From NCBI GenBank assembly GCA_027924585.1, contig BSBM01000712.1:1374001-1438000 (forward strand): a stretch of 64,000 bases of DNA, read 5' to 3'. Source of the stretch: Larix kaempferi (Eukaryota; Streptophyta; Pinopsida; Pinales; Pinaceae). The position numbers and the translations under genes are program-made. Positions 25,326 through 37,400 of this stretch are shown in pieces (the first letter of the stretch is position 1; every line of letters starts with the position of its first letter). The notes beneath the pieces were generated by a model. That model ran no database searches. It had not been told where the DNA came from and saw nothing but the letters and a program-made list of their open reading frames with translations.

Positions 25326-25625
25326 ACAATACTCATTGATTCTGGTAGCACTCATAACTTCATTGACCCTCGGATCACCAAACAGGATGATTGTTTTGTC
25401 TATCCTTGCTCCAACTTTGAAGTCATGATTGCCAATGGGGGCACCGTACCTTGCAAGGGGAAGTGTCGCAATGTGCGTATCTCTATGGGAGATTATAACA
25501 TGCGCTATGACATGTTTTCCTTGGCCTTAGGCAGATTTGATGTGGTTTTGGGCACTCATTGGTTACACACACTTGGCCCCATCTCATGGGATTTTGCTGA
25601 ACTTTGGATGCAAATTTTCAGTTAA
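25326..25625 (+). pseudogene. Element E aspartic protease domain
   Basis: Shows the retropepsin active-site stretch LIDSGSTHNFID (about 25332-25367) and then RFDVVLGTHWLHTLGPISWD (about 25528-25587). In a complete element RT would follow; here a short linker leads into the deletion. Confidence 0.85.
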
Positions 25626-25849
25626 CAGGAAAAAAAAAACATTAATGGGATTACAACCAGGGTCTCTCTGCATCATTAGTTCACATCGAATGGAAAATAT
25701 CCTTAAGAAGAATTCACATGGTGTCATCACTCAGCTCCATTCCATTCGTATGCACCCATCAACGGTCTCCACTACTCCTTTGGATCTACAAAGAATTTTG
25801 GATAGATATGCAGGTGTATTTGTTGAATCAGTGGGATTTCCACCTTCAA

Positions 25850-26130
25850 GATCCCTTTCCAGAAATAATTTATCCACCTCTACATATGTGAAGGAAATGA
25901 TGGCTATTTTGTATGCAGTTTAAAAGTGACAGCCATACCTATTAGGGAATTATTTCTTCATCAAGACTGATCACTAGAGTCTGAAATATTTCTTGGAAAA
26001 ACGGGTCTCCTCCCTAGCACAACATAAATGCGTAGAAAACTCATGGGTTATGACTATGAGATCACTTGCAAGAAGGGTAAGGACAATCTAGTGGCGGATG
26101 TTTTTTCTCTCACATTTGATGACTAAGTTT
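25850..26130 (+). pseudogene. Element E RT/RNase H scar
   Basis: The stretch DRYAGVFVESVGFPPSRS normally introduces RT. It is followed almost at once by YVKEMMAILYAV and, after a stop, a WQPYLLGNYF-like and SLKYFLEKR stretch that belong to RNase H. The YxDD-containing RT is absent. A TAA (about 25921) again replaces a Lys or Gln codon. Confidence 0.75.
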
Positions 26131-26147
26131 CTCTTTTAGATATTTCT

Positions 26148-27068
26148 ATGCCTGTTCCAAATTGGTTGCAATCTATTCAACAGGGCTTTGTCAATGACTC
26201 TGCATTATCTCAAATCATCCAATGGTTGGCCAACAACCCCTCTTCTATATTGCATTATACTTGGGATGGTGCTTCCCTGAGATACAAGGGTCATCTGGTG
26301 CTTCCCCAAAGCATAGATATTCAAAACGATGTCTTCTATGAACTCCATGCTTCTCCATCAGTAGGGCACTCTGGGTTCCTCAAAACGTATGAGCAGGCAC
26401 AACGTAACTTCTTTTGGGAGGGAATGAAAAGGACAATTCAACATATGGTGTATGAATGTGATACTTTCCAGCTCAACAAGGGTGAGATGACACTCCTTCC
26501 AAGATTGATCGAACCCTTTCCCATCCCTACATGGATTTGGACAGATATTTCTATGGATTTCATTGAAGGGCTACCTAAATCTGGAGGGAATACAATGATT
26601 TTGGTTGTGGCTGATGGCCTCTCCAAATATAGTCATTTTTGTGCCCTCATCCATCCTTATACAACCTCCTCAGTCGCACAAATTTTCCTGGACCAGATCT
26701 TCCATCTTCATGGAATCCCTTCTGCCATTGTCTTAGATCGCGATGCAACTTTCACTAGTCATTTTTGGACAGAACTATTTCACCACACTGACACTAAACT
26801 GAATATGATTTCAGGGTATCACCCACAAATAGATGGTCAAACTAAAATTATCAATAAATTTTTGAAAACTTATCTTCATTGCTTCACCTTCGAACAACAA
26901 CATCAGTGGGAAAAGTGGCTCCCTCTTGCTGAATGGTGGTCCAATACCTCCTACCACACTACATCTAAAATGAATCCATATGAAGCAGTTTATGGTCAGG
27001 CATCGTTAGTTCTTCTTCCATGCACCCACAATAGTTCACCAGTTCAGGCAGTTGACATGGTTCTTTGA
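26148..27068 (+). pseudogene. Element E integrase, open but catalytically dead
   Basis: An open frame of 306 codons. The zinc-binding part has GHSGFLKTYEQAQRNFFW and then CDTF where CxxC is expected, so the last Cys is lost. The catalytic core keeps the first Asp (MDFIEGLP) and second Asp (VLDRDATF), but the catalytic Glu in the DGQTE motif is Lys (AAA at 26844-26846, residue 233). It is therefore expected to be inactive even if translated. Confidence 0.88.
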
Positions 27069-27092
27069 AACCATGATTAGATTCTTCACATT

Positions 27093-27584
27093 TTGCAAGA
27101 CAATCTTCACATGGCAAGAAATCAAATGAAACAACAAGCCAATCAACACCGTTCCGAGTGCACTTTTCAAGAAGTTGATATGGTTTTTCTTCATCTACAT
27201 CCTTACAAGCAATCCTCCCCGAAACTCAAAGGGCATCATAAGCTCGCTCCAAATTTCTATGGGTCCTATAAGGTTCTTCTGAAGATTGGGTCGGTTGCTT
27301 ATAAATTGGTACTTCCTCCTTCCCACATTCATTCAATATTTCATGTCTCTTATCTGAAGAAAGTTCTTGGCACCAACATCAGAGGACAAACTATTTTACC
27401 AGAACTGGATAATGAAGGATCCATCCTTTTGGAGCTGGAGACCATCCTCAATAGGAATACTCATCCACTTTGCACTCGATCTATTACAGAGGTATTAATT
27501 CAGTGGCACAGAATGAAACCAGAGGATTCTACACGGGAACCACTCCTTCAGATTAAACATCAATTTCCACATCTAAAGATTTGA
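27093..27584 (+). pseudogene. Element E integrase C-terminus and chromodomain-like tail
   Basis: Continues the integrase after a stop at about 27066. It has the SH3-like segment GSYKVLLKIGSVAYKLVLP, then HSIFHVSYLKK, and at the end LIQWHRMKPEDST, which matches the chromodomain pattern of plant chromoviruses. Confidence 0.85.
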
Positions 27585-27599
27585 GGATAAAGATTATTC

Positions 27600-27613
27600 T
27601 AAGGGGAAGGGGA
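27600..27613 (+). other. Element E polypurine tract
   Basis: AAGGGGAAGGGGA lies directly before the 3' LTR. Confidence 0.85.
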
Positions 27614-28028
27614 TGTTAGGAACTCGTGTCAACCCTTCTCTTTACTTTGTTAGTATATTGTTGTTGGACGCATATGATTTGTAAGTCATCTCGTAGTATT
27701 ATATGTTCCATCGTATTGATTCATAATTTGTATTAGCCCATAGTATTATATGTTCCATGGTATTGATCCATAGTATTGGATGCATATGATTTGTAAGACG
27801 TCCCATAGTATTATATGTTCCATGGTATTGATCCATAGTATTGGCGCATAGACTTAGTATATAAGTACGTGTTGAGACCAATGAAGGAATACACGAGTTA
27901 TTTGTATTGAGCTTGCTCAAAGGATTTTTACCCCTCGAAGTGGTCCCCGATCAATAAATCTCTTCTGTGTTCTATTATTTCTAATATATTGTTCATTTGA
28001 ATTAATTAATTGTTGTAGGTTCCTCACA
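27614..28028 (+). repeat. Element E 3' LTR with internal tandem expansion
   Basis: 415 bp. Compared with the 5' LTR it contains about 110 extra bases at 27690-27840, made of repeated TAGTATTATATGTTCCATGG-type units and GGATGCATATGATTTGTAAG. Confidence 0.9.
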
Positions 28029-29444
28029 AAGGATGACTACAAAAAAATGCTCATGAGGTTGATGGAGTTTGGAAGCCCTGAAATTCGTAAGGCAGGGTAT
28101 GGGCTTGGTTTGCTTGACCCATAAGTCACTCCACCTCATGGGAGGACGTTTTTCCTCATCCCCAGGCCATAGTGAATCATTATAGCTTCTATGGGGAGGA
28201 AGATGCAAAAGCAACAAGAAAGAGATTTGGAAAATCGTGATTTGGGGAGAAAGACACAATTACAGAGCCAAGATCGCTCATAAATATGCATGGGAAGTGA
28301 GATACGTTGGGGAATCAATAAAACCAAACCTTGGGGTGATTTGGAGAGTGTTGGATTCCCATGAATCCATAGAGAAACCCGGATTTGATAGCTGAAACCC
28401 AGTCGCGGGACAGATCCTTTCAGTTGTATCCCTATAGATTTCCAAGCGTGGATGACAGTGCGGAAGAGAGAGAAGAGGTTCCAACCGCTTGACAAACCCA
28501 GTGAAGACTATTTTATTGAGTGGGAGATGTATGCAGAAAAATGGTCAATCTCACTGGATTAGCTTCATCCTCGCTTGTCTCTTGGCATGCTTAATAAACC
28601 CAACTGTGTGTTGGCTTAGCATGACTATTGGTGTGAAACCAAGGATGTGAGTAAACCTGGGTAGTTCCTCCTTAGTGGATACATATCCCTAGCTCGAGGG
28701 TGGTATCTGAGTGCTAAAATAATATAGGCTGGGCAGAGACCTATGGTTGGGTTAGAATGTTGCCGTCCATAGCCAAATGCTTGATGACTTCATCTTAAAG
28801 ATAAGTGTTTCCTCTTGCCTATGATTATGCCAATTTATATACATGAATGATTTTTTGTTTATGTCTAAATGCATGGATTGGTCTAGCTGATTAATGGAAC
28901 ATAATACTTGTACTTATGTTGTTATTATGCCTATGATGAGATGATGGTAAAAGCATCTGAGTGTGTGTTAATATGGTTTAATTCAACTTTGTTTTGCATC
29001 CATGTGTTTTATTCATATGTAGATTTGTTTATTGATGCATAGGGATAAGTTTGTTTGAGGTCCTGAATGTGAAGGAGGTTTAGTCAGGGTTTCAGGGAAT
29101 AAATAGACACCTCCCTATGGTGTTCATGCTTCTCCTGTGGATAAGATGAATGGAAGGGGCCATGACAAAGTCGTATAAGAGCCTTGTAGAGTGGTGAAGA
29201 AGACTTGGTGAAGTTTGGGGGCACATTTTGGGTTGTAAGAAGGTAAAGATTAGATTCATCAGATGTGGCAGAGGATTATTCAACTGCATAGCGCTCGTTG
29301 GGATCTTTCCAACAGTATTGAATTTTCTCAAAATGGACTTAGGATGAAGAAGATATCGGCCTAAGAATTGGCTGTAATACGGGTATTTGGCCGACTTCCA
29401 ACCTTCTGAACCCACAATGCGGATTACGGATCGCAGATGCCGGA

Positions 29445-31212
29445 TGTAATATCCCTTTTTCAAATTTTATTAAAATGCCAAATTTTCAACTTTTTCCCCA
29501 ATTTCGACCTTTGACTAGTTTAACTGTTTTGACCTCCAAATCATCCCAAATGCTCCCAAATCTTCTGTATGAGTGTATTAATGGTATTTAGACTTGAATA
29601 TCAGGTTCAGGGATGTTTTATGGACCTCCAAATACTGCTGCAAACTTGATTTGTATTCTGATCAATATAGGTAATTTTGACTAGTAATTTGTGCATCAAA
29701 TCCCCCCCGGGTAACACTGAAAATGGCCTTCCAAATGCCTCCAAACTCCCCCAAATTTATGAACAGAGGTATATAATGTGTTAAGTATGTTATTGAGGCC
29801 TCATATGCACCATTAATTGATTTTTACTACTGTTATAACTCTCTCACATTCAACAGCAAAAACCCCCAATTCGACCCTTGGGGAAATGGCACTATTTCAT
29901 CTCCCAATACAACTAAACTGAGTAAAAATGATTCAAATGCTCAAGTACAGTACATGAAACTTGTAGAAGACATCCATGGCATTATATTGATCACAAATAT
30001 ATCAGAGAATCATCCATCCATTCGAAATAATCAACATTATAGTGTCATACATCAATGCATTGGGGAAATGGACATTGTTTGCTCATTAATCAATAGTTTT
30101 GCATACAACCAGTGGGTATTTCGACCTGAGACTTTCTGAATATGAATAAAAGAGGATATGAAGCTATTACAATCATAAATATATAATGAGAAGCTCTCTC
30201 AAGAAGCACAAGTGCTCACCAAAAACGCCCTCCCTCAAGGAGCATGAATATGCCTTCAAAACTGGAAACGGTGGAGAGAAAGTGCTGCACTAAACCAAAC
30301 CATGAAACTTCCTGTAGCTGATACCTGCAAATACAAACTCCATTAAAGCACCATGAAAGACCTGAGTGGCCTCTCCAAACACCAACTTGGATGGGAATCT
30401 TTCACCCTCGAAATTGGCTAAGGCAAGAAACTAGTCATCCACTAGCTCTCTCTTCACAAATGCAATTTTTCTCAAATCATCAAAAGCCATTCTCATACTT
30501 GATTTCTACATTTTATAACCAACATTAGCCTTCAAGGGGTCGAAATCCTCTCAATAGATTCAATAATTTTCCATTTAGGAAATATTCCTCATTTGCCACT
30601 TGTCTCCTAGTTCCAACCTTCCATCTTCTCCCAAATTCGAATTTCAGTCTCTTTGGATTCCTCCAACTCCATGAGCGCCTTCCTTGAGCCTATTTTTGGG
30701 GCTGACATGTCATAATGGTCAGGTGTAAGAAGTCAGGTCTGAATTTTGTCATAAATGTCATAGATGCTTCATTATTGTTGTCATAAAACTAGGGAATAGA
30801 GCCCAAGTGTCCACTAGTCTCCAATTTGACTCTTCCTCTCCCATGGAGGTTACTATTCCATCCCATTTCGACCTAAGATGCTCAATGCCATGTGTTATGA
30901 CTTACCAACTCACCCAAGAGTGTTCACCTTCCCATGAATTCGAATTGGCAAGAGAGAGCTGCCATGTGTCATTGAAAAATCAAGCTAGTGTGGGTCCCAC
31001 CACCTCCATATGTCTCCAAAACCACTTGCCACCTAGAATTTCTCTTGAATTTATTTATTCATCATATTTATTAAATACTTGAACCCTTCTAATGTCTAAA
31101 TATCATTTATTAGCTTCCTTATTACCATCCCACATGTTCCCATCCAACCTAGGAAACTAGTAGGATTGATGGGATTGTCTTACTATGCACTTATTTGAAT
31201 GGGGACATTACA
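29445..31212. mobile_element. Element F: 1.77-kb solo LTR-like insertion
   Basis: Flanked by a perfect target duplication CCGGA (29440-29444 and 31213-31217) inside the D LTR; the empty site is seen near 50980. Its ends TGTAATATCCC and GGGGACATTACA are imperfect inverted repeats of each other with TG...CA termini, as LTR ends are. No internal LTR pair and no coding domain were found, so a solo LTR is the best reading. Confidence 0.8.
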
Positions 31213-31288
31213 CCGGAGGCATGAATTCTCAGTGTGGTGCTTGGAAATTCTGACTCCCAACTCCCGCAAGTCAAATTTTGGAGTGCGG

Positions 31289-31862
31289 ATGCCGAAGGAG
31301 TATTTTCTCTGGAGCTTTGGATTGGTGTTCTAACTTTCCGAGTCACGCATCACAGATTGCAGAACTGCGGAAGTCAAAGAGGAGTTTCTTTGACGTTGTG
31401 AAATTGGTGTTACGAATTTTCGAGTCCCACATCGCTTATTGCAGAACTGCGAAAGTCAAAGAGGAGTTTTGTCAATGCCGTGTATTTCGCATTCTGACTT
31501 TCCGAGACCCACATCACGGATTGCACAACTGCAAAAGTCAGAGAGGAGTTTTGTCGATGCTGTGTATTTGGCATTCCAACTTTCTGAGTCCCGCATCGTG
31601 GATTCCAGAACTGCGGAAGTCAGATAGGAGTTTTGTCAATGCTTTGACATTGGTGTTCCGACTTTCTGAGTCCTGTATCGCGGATTGTGGAATTGTGGAA
31701 GTCGAAGAGGAGTTTAATCGACACTATGAAATTGGTGTTCTGACTTTCCAAGTCCCGCATCGCAGCTTGCGGAACTGTGTAAGTCCGAGAGGAGTTTCGT
31801 CGACGCTGTGAAATTGGTGTTCCGACTTCCGACTTGCAGCTTGCAGAATTGCGGATTGCAAA
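31289..31862 (+). repeat. 82-bp tandem array in the D 5' LTR
   Basis: The word AAGTC (within GCGGAAGTCAGAGAGGAG or a close form) recurs at 31371, 31453, 31535, 31617, 31699 and 31781, exactly 82 bp apart each time. Each unit contains CCGACTTTCC-like and GGAAGTCGG-like arms that could pair. The same array occurs in the 3' LTR. Confidence 0.92.
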
Positions 31863-31972
31863 TTGAGATCGTTGAGCTGTGTAAAATGCATAGTTGGATT
31901 CTTTGAGAAAAGAAATTATCAGGTTCTTCCTCCATCATTCTAAAGGGCACCGAGGGGATCGAGGAGGTGACA

Positions 31973-33272
31973 GATGGTATCAAAGCCCAAGATGTAGCAC
32001 CGGAGATGCTTGGGCCAAATTATGAGTTACAGGTAGGTAACCAGGATTTGAATGAGGTGCAAGGCCATACAATGTGCCTTGAAGGACTCCATATGGAGTT
32101 TAAATTGAACAGATTGCAATGTTGATAAAGAAGGAAATTTATCACCTTAAACTATTTTTGTTTACAACATAAGAATTGCATGCTTGGAAAGTAGCAGGTG
32201 TAAATTTCATGCATGTGTGTATGTCTTGAATTGCTACTTGGTGAGGAAATCATAGCTAATGATTCCTTGTGTGCTTGGTAGAGGCCATGAAATTAGATAA
32301 TCTATGATGTTGAAGAGGAATTCCATGCTATGATGAGGGATTGGAAAGGGAGAATTCCTGAAATCTTCTCTTGTTGATATAATTATATCTTTTGAGTGTT
32401 ATATATATGAAATTTTGGTATAGGAATGTTGAAAATGGAAGAGATTAGGTAGTTAAAATGTGTATGCATTGTAGGCATATCAAGAGATAATACATACTGC
32501 ATGCAAACTTATGTGTTCTTGTATATGGTATTTCATATTGATAAAAGTTGTTAATGTGAAAATTGCATTTCAATTTGAATGCACACCTAACATGGATGCA
32601 CATCCACTAAAGGGATTGTGGGAAAATCTTATGATGCATGCCTGTGATTCTTGCAATGTTGCAAAAGGACATGGAGAAAATATTTTTGAGATGCCTTGCT
32701 TACAGTTTGCTTTGAGAAATGAACGAAAGTGTTATTTCTGGTGGTTCTTCATTTTACCAAGGTAATAGAAGCATGGCTGAAGATGTTGATGATGATATTG
32801 CATATGACTAGAAACCTTGTGAATAAAGGCTAGAGCAAAAATCCATGATCAAGAGGATGGTGGGAGGACTGTTTAGCCCTTGGTAAGAAGCCAATTGATC
32901 ATGTAACATTAGATATGTTGATGGCAGCCATGTAGGTAATGTTTATTTATGCTGATTGTATAAATGTTGAGGGGGATGGGTAAGAATCCCTTCTATCATA
33001 TTTTTAGGCATCATAAAATGGTATGCATGTAATAGTGAATGCGTTTATGTGAATGAAATCCCACAGGGTATGGTGAGGTATGTGGTAGTAAAGGAAATGA
33101 GCATTATACCATGTGATTGTTTAAAATTTTGAATTCATCCATAAGAAATAAGAGCATGCCATGTGTGAAACCATGAGGATGTTGGTTTATGAAGCCTGCA
33201 ATGCTCAACAAGTATCCCATGAACTCCCTATTGGTATTAATTTGGGATGAAATCTCCTTGACAACAACCAAG
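31973..33272 (+). other. Element D internal region, 5' part
   Basis: Lies between the D LTR and the copia insertion. No protein domain is recognisable; the longest open frame (32511-32765) has no features of a real gene. It is probably leader and decayed gag sequence. Confidence 0.6.
31975..31988 (+). other. Element D primer-binding site
   Basis: TGGTATCAAAGCCC, 2 nt after the LTR end GGTGACA, one mismatch from the usual initiator tRNA-Met site. Confidence 0.85.
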
Positions 33273-34026
33273 TGTTCGGATATCCATCATCTATTTCGGG
33301 ATACATATCTATTTCAGGATCATCTATTTCGGGATACATATCTACTTCAGGATCTTGCATGATCTATTTCAGGATATGCAGTCCAGTCACCAGTTTGATG
33401 CCTCCAGCACCTTATCCACCTTCTTCTAGCACCCGGGAGCCACTTTCCACAGAGTTTTAGCCCTCCTAAGCTGAAAGGCGCCCTCTTCTCACCTACTGAC
33501 AGAGAAGGGCGCACTTGTTCACCTACCACTGCAGATTCACTCCAGTTACATTCAGTTAGCTCCGATTCTGATTGATTTCACTCCGATTTCACTCCTGACT
33601 GACTGTTTCACCTCCGATTGACGTCCAGTTCGATTAGGTGACTTGCTCTGACTCCAGTTAGCCTCCCATGCGCCCCCACTGAGCCTCCAGATCCTATATC
33701 AGTGCTACACACTTCAGTTACATTTATTATGATCAGTTAGACTCAGCTTGACACCTGGATGACTGGTTGTTGTGATTGATGAGCAACACCGATGATTGAT
33801 GAGGACTCCTAGATTGAGTCAAGCTACTCCATTCAGTGATTCGAATGACCTCCTTAGGCAATTCGAATTGCTCTGTTCATTGTAACAGTTTGTATTGTAA
33901 TTCATTCACCCTTTCTGGGATAGAGAGCACTGCTGCATGTTTTGCACAGTTTTGCACCATTTCTTCTATGTTCATCTGTTGTGACTGATTTATTTGTTCA
34001 TTAGATCTGCTGTGACTAACTTTACA
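33273..34026 (+). repeat. Copia 5' LTR
   Basis: 754 bp, TGTTCGGATATCC to AACTTTACA. Near its start is a short direct repeat: ATCTATTTCGGGATACATAT appears twice. Confidence 0.96.
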
Positions 34027-34039
34027 TGGTATCAGAGCC
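34027..34039 (+). other. Copia primer-binding site
   Basis: TGGTATCAGAGCC begins directly at the LTR edge; initiator tRNA-Met type. Confidence 0.95.
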
Positions 34040-34446
34040 ATTGCAGGGACAAGATCTCTTTTCTACAGGTGTTTATACAAGAAGATTTGACTGAATTGCT
34101 AAAAATTGCAAAAGTTTGGCATGAGATATCTCAAGGGCATTCGCTCCTGTGCATGCAAAGCTTGAAAAATACTCCAATACCAATCCAGAAGCTTGAGTTA
34201 CCACATAATTCCTGGATCTGATACATTGGACCTATTCAACATTGCTTGAAATCCAATCCCAGGTGTGATGCAACTCTCAAAGGGTGGATTGTTCGACCTT
34301 ATTGTGATTGTTCTTATGTGATTTGCAGGTTAATTATCTCCTCCAAGTGCACTCGCTACATTCTGCATGCAAGCTTCCCTACAGCATTTCCATTCGCTAT
34401 AGTCTGCATGCAAGCTTCTTCTTCATCATTTGACTCGCTCCTAGCA

Positions 34447-37400
34447 ATGGAATACTCTTCTTCAAAGCCTATCCTCACCCCATTCAATTATTTTGATTGG
34501 AAAGATGATATGGAGATCATATTACGTTCAAAAGGATACTACCGAGTCACTCTTGGTCTTGAATTGGAGCCAAACAATGTGGCAGAAAGAACCAAACACT
34601 ACAATAAGCTTGATGAAGCTTACGGTTTTCTTTGTCTCTCCATCTCCAAAGATCTTCACTTCCATCTCAGCGGATTGAAGACTCCAAAGGCCATATGGGA
34701 GCAACTTGAGACACTATTCGGCAAGCAGGATGAGCTTAGGGCTTTTCAATTAGAGAATGAATTGATTGGCCTTAATCCTGAGAATTTCGAGAGCATCAAT
34801 GAATTCTTCACAAAATTCAAGAACTTGAACTTGCAATTGAAGAACAGTGGTGTTATCAAAGAGGATAAACAGTTGATCCTCTCCATTCTAAGCAAGCTTG
34901 GGAAAGATTATTCGGTATTTGTCTCCACTTTCAATTCCGGTCGGCTAACTACCCCGAATTGGAAGATGCCTACCTTGAATGCCTTCATTGAGTCCGTTAC
35001 GAAAGAACATGACAAGTTGATTCAAATGGGGTCCATAAGCTCCAAAGATTCAGCCCTATTTGTTCAAGGACCCAAGATCTCGAATGGTAAAGGAAAGCTA
35101 AAGAAGGAGAAGCCCAAATTCGAGCCTCACAAGCAAAAAGACAAAGGCAAGCAAACGGATGCACCATCCAGTTCGAAATCCAAGCAAAAGGGCAAAGAAG
35201 GTAACCAAAAATCTAAATGTACTTATTGTAACCGTGGCTTTCATCCCGAAAGTTCATGTATGAAGAAGACTATAGATCAAATGGCCCTCCTTTTGGAAAA
35301 GAACAACATAACCCTTCCTGACGGTGCAAGGAAGAAGGATCGGAATGACGATCATGAAAGAGGACAAGCACTCATGGCAACGGTTTCGAATCCCACTCTC
35401 TTGATAGATTCGGGTGCATCAAATCATATGGCTGCAAATATTGATTCTTTTTCCTCATTCGATCCAAACAGCTCCATCCCCATCCATTTGGGAGATGACT
35501 CAAAAATTTCTTCAAAGGGCAAAGGTACGATTCATGTAGATCATGGATGCTTTCAGAATGTTCTCTATGTGCCTTCCTTAGCTTCGAATCTCCTTTCTGT
35601 GTATCAAATGACACATACTGGTGATCCAAAGAAAGTCACATTCAGCCCTAATACAGTTGAAATTTCTGATATCAAAAGTGGAAGACTAGTTGCGGTTGGA
35701 AAGGCAAACCACACTGCTAAATGTTATGAGTTTTCGCACTTTATTCCGCTTGCAAAGCCCACTGCTCTTCGCACACATGGTAATGAGGTTAGTAGGCTTT
35801 GGCATGAAAGATTTGGACATCTAAATTATAAGTATTTGCTGCTGCTATCAAATAAATCCATGGTTGATGGGCTTCCACAACTCCGTTCCTCGAAGGGAAT
35901 ATGCTCCGGTTGCATTATTGGGAAGCACCCCGAGCACAGATTCGACCGCGGCAAGGCTAGCAGAGCCTCTACTATTTTGGGATTGATCCATTCTGATATC
36001 AGCGGTCCGCTGCCCCATATGTCATTAAATGGTTCAAGGTATGTTTTGACATTTATTGATGATTATTCTCGCTTTACATGGGTATTCTTTCTCAAAAACA
36101 AGTCAGAAGTGCTTGGAAAATTCAAGGATTTTAAGGCTTCTGTTGAGACCACCACTGAGAGCAAGATCAAAGCTCTTAGATCTGATAATGGTGGGGAATA
36201 TATCAAGTCCGAGTTGCTGCAACTTTGTGCCCAAAGCGGAATCAAGATCCAACATACAGTTCCCTACACACCCCAGCAGAACGGTGTAGCGGAAAGGAAA
36301 AACCAGTCACTGAAAGAGATGGCTACATGCATGATTGAATCAAAAGGTTTGGCTGCAAATCTTTGGGCTGAAGCAATCAATGTTGCTGCATATATACAGA
36401 ACCGAGTTCCACATTCATCCGTGAAAGGTATGACTCCTTTCGAAGCATTCTTTGGTCACAAACCGGATGTGTCAAATTTGAGAGTTTTTGGCTCTACTGC
36501 ATGGGCTAGAATTCCTTCTGAGAAGAGACGAGCTTTGGATCCACAAAGTATCGAGTGCATATTGATAGGATATGGGGAAGAATCAAAAGCATATAAACTC
36601 ATGGATATCATATCTAAAAAGATATTCATAGAGCGCAGTGTGCAGTTTGAAGAACCGCTTCAAGAATTGCAACTAGTTGAGGAGAAAACTGCCGATTCAC
36701 CGCCTTCACCAGAAGAAGATTCGAGCAGCGATAATGAAGGTATGAGTTCTGATATTTCTGATATTGTAGCAGCATATGATGATCATGACATATCAGGTTC
36801 GGAATCCGACCATTCAGATCTCCCTCAGTTACCAAAGTGGGCCCAAAATACTCTACAATCTGCTGGTTCGAATCTTGGAAATCCTGCTGATCCGAGACGA
36901 ACAAGAGGAGACTTTCAAAGGGCAGGTATGGCTCTTTCTATTGCTGATCCATTTCTTCCTGAGATTTTTTATTTGATGGCTGGTTCAGATACCCAATCAT
37001 ATTATTCAGCCCATCGATATCCGAGATGGAAAGATGCCATGGATGAAGAGTACAGTTCTCTTCAAAAGAACAATACATGGGAGCTAGTTTCTCTTCCACC
37101 TGGAAGAAAATTAGTGAAGTGTAAATGGGTCTACCGTACTAAAGTTGCTGCTGATGGCACTATCAGCAAATATAAAGCAAGGTTGGTGGCAAAAGGTTTT
37201 TCCCAAGTCCAAGGAGTGGACTACACAGAGACCTTTGCACCGGTTGCAAAGATGGATTCCATCCGCCTTGTTTTAGCTATTGCCGCATCCAAGCACTGGG
37301 AGGTGCATCACATGGATGTGAAGAGTGCATTTTTACATGGAGACCTTGCTGAAGAGGTCTATATGCAGCAGCCAGAGGGTTATACATCAGATCCATCATT

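Larger units (their letters stand above)
23009..28028 (+). mobile_element. Element E: Ty3/gypsy with its RT deleted
   Basis: LTRs 23009-23311 and 27614-28028 have TGTTAGGAAC...TTCCTCACA ends, and the target duplication AAGGA (23004-23008 and 28029-28033) is perfect. The insertion site is inside the D LTR: the uninterrupted form TGTGTAAGGATGACTAC is seen at about 49585. It holds gag, protease, integrase and a chromodomain-like tail, but sequence jumps from the protease/RT linker (about 25860) into late RNase H (about 25890), so essentially all of RT is missing. Confidence 0.92.
22643..31972 (+). repeat. Element D 5' LTR, split by E and F
   Basis: LTR pieces are 22643-23008, 28034-29444 and 31218-31972. 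They align in order with 49227-51672; for example GGCTTGGTTTGCTTGACCC occurs at about 28100 and 49660. The last piece carries six to seven units of an 82-bp tandem repeat and ends GGTGACA before the PBS. Confidence 0.87.

Noticed and set aside
31289-31862. Regular 82-bp repeats resembling a CRISPR-like array
   Set aside because: There is no conserved-repeat/variable-spacer pattern; the whole unit is repeated with scattered changes, it lies inside plant LTRs, and no cas genes are present.
34246-34446. Upstream extension of the copia frame as coding
   Set aside because: It lacks gag similarity and lies in the leader; the Met at 34447 fits the gag start.
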